Positions 7,376-8,923 of a DNA stretch of 8,923 bases are shown piece after piece. The translations under genes and the position numbers were made by a program. Origin of the DNA: MGIIb-Q1 sp964342465 (lineage in GTDB: Archaea > Thermoplasmatota > Poseidoniia > Poseidoniales > Thalassarchaeaceae). The notes under the pieces were generated by a model that was not told where the DNA came from, did no database searches, and was given only the letters and a program-made list of their open reading frames with translations. How positions within the stretch are numbered: the first letter of the stretch is position 1; every line of letters begins with the position of its first letter. The stretch lies in NCBI GenBank assembly GCA_964342465.1, contig CAYFFQ010000033.1, positions 1 through 8,923 on the forward strand, written 5' to 3'.

Positions 7376-7388
7376 GGATTGTGCCGGT

Positions 7389-7871
7389 TCAGACTTTCCA
7401 CTTCTTTCGCTTTTTCTGACTTCGACGCTGGCCCTTCGCCTTGACCTGCTTCCGCTGTGACCGTGCGGTCTTGTCACCGGTTTTCGGACCAGACTTCTTG
7501 GCCGCTTCCTCCTGCTCCTTGAGTTGCGCCTGCTCTGCATGCCACTTCCTGCCGATGACCTGCATCGCCTCCTCTTTCGAAGTGGAACCAAATGTGCTCT
7601 GCAATTCTTTCTTGGAGAGCCACAGCCTACCCTCCTTCTGAGAAGCCCTCTTCGGGTGAGGTATGTCGACCTCCCTCTTCATCTTCGTCAGTCCAGCGTT
7701 TCGGGCGGCGAGAGCGAGTGTGTCAAGAGTAGGATTGACGACTGCCGCGTCCTTAGGAACCCTTCTCCCCTGTTTGCGGGACAGTTTGCTGTTGAAGTAG
7801 CCCGGCCACAGCACTATGCGGTCAGGATTGTGGTCAACCATCTCTCTCCCTCGCTGTTCGGGAGTATCCAT
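7389..7871 (-). CDS. srp19: Signal recognition particle protein SRP19
   Basis: Encodes the SRP subunit that binds 7S SRP RNA and promotes assembly of SRP54 for membrane targeting. The family core is clear: RIVLWPGYFNSKLSRKQGRR (18-37), then VPK and NPTLDTLALAARNAGL (46-61), with the GRRVPK segment typical of RNA contact, and a second half GRLWLSKKEL (81-90). From about residue 113 the protein continues into a Lys/Arg/Gln-rich tail to residue 160, well beyond the roughly 90-100 residues of many archaeal SRP19 proteins, probably disordered and RNA-binding. The start is uncertain: ATG at 7871 lies 22 bp after the rps8e stop but lacks a good ribosome binding site; ATG at 7841 has a GGGAG-type site 4 nt upstream and would shorten the protein by ten residues, still ahead of the conserved core. 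It lies downstream of rps8e on the same strand and is probably co-transcribed with it. Confidence 0.9.
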   Translation of the reverse strand: MDTPEQRGREMVDHNPDRIVLWPGYFNSKLSRKQGRRVPKDAAVVNPTLDTLALAARNAGLTKMKREVDIPHPKRASQKEGRLWLSKKELQSTFGSTSKEEAMQVIGRKWHAEQAQLKEQEEAAKKSGPKTGDKTARSQRKQVKAKGQRRSQKKRKKWKV

Positions 7872-7893
7872 TCCCTATGAGGGCTATGGGTGG

Positions 7894-8286
7894 TCATTCG
7901 TCAATCAGAATGCCGTTCAGCACACCGTCCTTCCCAGGCCGACTGGTCAGGCGAACCATTCCGGCATCGGTCTCGACGACCGCGCCTTTGGTGAGAATGT
8001 TTCTTCGCACATAATTGACATCCGCGGGGCTCTTTGCGACAGTGACCAACTTCGCCTGTTTGGTGACTCCCTTGGATGGGTCGTTGACATTGATGACTTG
8101 GTCGGAGAGGATTCGCACCGTCTGGAGTCCTGAACGCTTGCGGTAGACCTTGCGAATCGGCTTGCCAATCGTTGCGAACTGCTGCTCTGAGGCGATTTCG
8201 GTTCGCCGCTTGCCGCGGTAGCGGTTGGGGCGCTTCAATCTGCCACCAGTCGGTTTGCGACGAGATATACCGTGCCAGTGTGCCAT
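7894..8286 (-). CDS. rps8e: 30S ribosomal protein S8e (eS8)
   Basis: Encodes a 130-residue archaeal/eukaryotic-specific small-subunit protein. It begins MAHWHGISRRKPTGGRLKRP, the diagnostic S8e N-terminus, then YRGKRRTEIASEQQFATIG and a beta-rich body with VINVNDPSKGVTKQAKLVTV and RNILTKGAVVETDAGMVRLT, ending DGVLNGILIDE. Length is normal for archaea. The ATG at 8286 is chosen because homology starts there and GAGGA (8294-8298) lies 7 nt upstream; the frame stays open to 8388 but the extra 34 residues are not S8e-like and cross the promoter. It is the first gene of a likely rps8e-srp19 unit. Two promoter candidates lie upstream: TTCAAATA at 8323-8330 and the palindromic TTATATAA at 8364-8371. 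Confidence 0.95.
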   Translation of the reverse strand: MAHWHGISRRKPTGGRLKRPNRYRGKRRTEIASEQQFATIGKPIRKVYRKRSGLQTVRILSDQVINVNDPSKGVTKQAKLVTVAKSPADVNYVRRNILTKGAVVETDAGMVRLTSRPGKDGVLNGILIDE

Positions 8287-8322
8287 CTCACATTCCTCGG
8301 GATGCGGCCGACCTGCTTCCCT

Positions 8323-8330
8323 TATTTGAA
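8323..8330 (-). promoter_or_regulatory. Candidate TATA box for rps8e-srp19
   Basis: TTCAAATA on the minus strand, centred about 40 nt upstream of the rps8e ATG. Transcription would be expected to begin near 8300, giving a leader of about 14 nt that just includes the GAGGA ribosome binding site. The same octamer lies about 47 nt upstream of tuf. This competes with the stronger-looking TTATATAA at 8364-8371, which would give a leader of about 55 nt. Confidence 0.4.
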
Positions 8331-8363
8331 TGACGCGATAAGCGAAAAGAAGGACATCGGGGG

Positions 8364-8371
8364 TTATATAA
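8364..8371. promoter_or_regulatory. Palindromic TATA box between rps8e and ACT gene
   Basis: TTATATAA is a perfect 8-bp palindrome and the best TATA-box match in the window. It lies 25 bp before the GTG start of the tandem-ACT gene on the plus strand, so transcription from it should begin around 8394, almost at the start codon. On the minus strand it could also serve rps8e with a leader of about 55 nt. A G tract (8359-8363) sits immediately upstream on the plus-strand side. Direction is not decided by the sequence, but the spacing fits the plus-strand gene best. Confidence 0.65.
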
Positions 8372-8396
8372 TCGGATTGAGCCGTCAAGGACGAGT

Positions 8397-8801
8397 GTGA
8401 GCGGTGTGATGGAGATCAGTATGGAACTGCCCGATGCCCCCGGCTCTTTGGCGATGGTCACTGAAGCTCTTGCAGAGGCGAACATCAATATCGAGACGAT
8501 TTGTGCAATCGGAAGAGTGGCTCCGAATGTGGCGCTAGTGACTGAACAGGTACCTCAGACCAAGGCTCTTCTCGACGAATTGGGGATTGCCTACACGGTG
8601 AGCGAACTGCTGAAGATGGTGATGCCCGACCAACCGGGGGTGCTCGCCCAGTTCTCACGAAGATTGGCCGATGCTGGAGTGAACATCAACTCCATCTACA
8701 TCCTTTCAAGATACCGCGGTGATACTGAGTTGGTGTTCAGCGTCGACGATGTGGAAAAGGCGAGACTGACGCTCAACCTGCACGAATCTGTCCCGCCATG
8801 A
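8397..8801 (+). CDS. Tandem ACT-domain protein, putative amino-acid sensor
   Basis: A 134-residue protein made of two ACT-like domains and little else. Domain 1 (about 5-65) has MEISMELPDAPGSLAMVTEA with the Asp13-Ala-Pro-Gly16 turn and ANINIETI (28-35). Domain 2 (about 67-128) has VMPDQPGVLAQFSRRLADAG (75-94) with Asp78-Gln-Pro-Gly81 and VNINSIYI (95-102). ACT domains bind amino acids at domain interfaces and regulate enzymes or transcription; no catalytic or DNA-binding domain is present, so any output needs a partner. Start choice: GTG at 8397 lies within a few bases of the expected transcription start from TTATATAA and has no ribosome binding site, suggesting a leaderless message. In-frame ATGs at 8409 and 8421 are alternatives; homology begins near residue 5, so 8409 is also credible. 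It diverges from rps8e and is followed by a T6 tract. The specific ligand and partner cannot be told from sequence. Confidence 0.85.
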   Translation: MSGVMEISMELPDAPGSLAMVTEALAEANINIETICAIGRVAPNVALVTEQVPQTKALLDELGIAYTVSELLKMVMPDQPGVLAQFSRRLADAGVNINSIYILSRYRGDTELVFSVDDVEKARLTLNLHESVPP

Positions 8802-8828
8802 TTGTCGCCCCGCCCGAAAAACATCCAC

Positions 8829-8834
8829 TTTTTT
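8829..8834 (+). terminator. Candidate oligo-T terminator after ACT gene
   Basis: TTTTTT on the plus strand, 28 nt beyond the ACT-gene stop codon. Position and strand fit an archaeal oligo-T terminator. It lies just before a TATA-like element, consistent with a boundary between transcription units. Confidence 0.5.
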
Positions 8835-8844
8835 CACTACTGGG

Positions 8845-8852
8845 AATTATAA
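8845..8852 (+). promoter_or_regulatory. TATA-like element near the window end
   Basis: AATTATAA in a GC-rich surrounding, following the T6 terminator candidate. A plus-strand transcript would start near 8875. One frame from a GTG at 8895 is open to the edge (nine residues), too little to assign a gene. The element may be fortuitous. Confidence 0.25.
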
Positions 8853-8923
8853 CCTCGGCATCGAATACGCTCTCTACTGTGCCGATGGCCCTGCGTGGAC
8901 AGGTGGCGGGAAATTGAAAGCGA

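Noticed and set aside
7008..7401. Minus-strand open frames with FRVQGS-type translation
   Set aside because: They are by-products of a seven-base repeat lacking stops on that strand; a 21-base cycle produces the repeating peptide in any of the three frames, and they overlap the polB 3' end.
8798..8917. 39-codon frame starting in an ATGA overlap with the ACT stop
   Set aside because: The start-stop overlap is attractive, but the peptide has no family resemblance, contains the T6 tract and TATA-like element, and has no ribosome binding site.
8779..8923. Minus-strand frame open from the right edge
   Set aside because: It would end inside the ACT gene in antisense and its translation shows no recognisable C-terminus.

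Overview
The window is a stretch of ordinary archaeal chromosome. Archaeal-type EF-1A, S10, S8e and SRP19, together with a family B replicative DNA polymerase carrying a C-terminal PCNA-binding motif, identify the domain Archaea, most likely a euryarchaeon. A secreted PKD-domain lipoprotein among housekeeping genes and the moderately high GC content suggest the marine Thermoplasmata-like lineages (Marine Group II / Poseidoniales). That placement is inference from gene content and sequence style and was not tested by any search.

Layout. Positions 2-1670 (minus strand) hold the translation pair tuf (EF-1A) then rps10 (S10), with a candidate TATA element just upstream. Positions 1784-2944 (minus) encode a lipoprotein with two PKD-like domains and an unassigned C-terminal beta-rich domain. 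A G-rich intergenic stretch (2945-3303) contains four direct repeats spaced 44-46 bp apart. Positions 3304-4347 (minus) encode a class IV branched-chain aminotransferase (ilvE) with a near-perfect Shine-Dalgarno. Diverging from it, 4474-7116 (plus) encodes DNA polymerase B with all exonuclease and polymerase motifs and no intein. The polB stop codon is the first unit of a 31-unit degenerate heptanucleotide array (7114-7332). Converging on that array are srp19 (7389-7871, minus) and, upstream of it, rps8e (7894-8286, minus), which look co-transcribed. Diverging from rps8e is a small tandem-ACT-domain protein (8397-8801, plus), whose GTG start lies about where transcription should begin from a palindromic TATA box. 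The last 120 bases hold an oligo-T terminator candidate and a TATA-like element, possibly for a gene beyond the edge.

How the genes work together. tuf/rps10 and rps8e/srp19 serve translation and co-translational membrane targeting, and polB is the replicative or repair polymerase. ilvE performs the last step of Leu/Ile/Val synthesis, and the ACT protein is probably an amino-acid-responsive regulator, although nothing in the sequence links it to ilvE. I see no defence system, mobile element, tRNA or CRISPR. The parts most worth a second look are non-coding: the heptamer array at the polB/srp19 convergence, the 44-46 bp repeats upstream of the lipoprotein gene, and the promoter architecture around 8323-8397.
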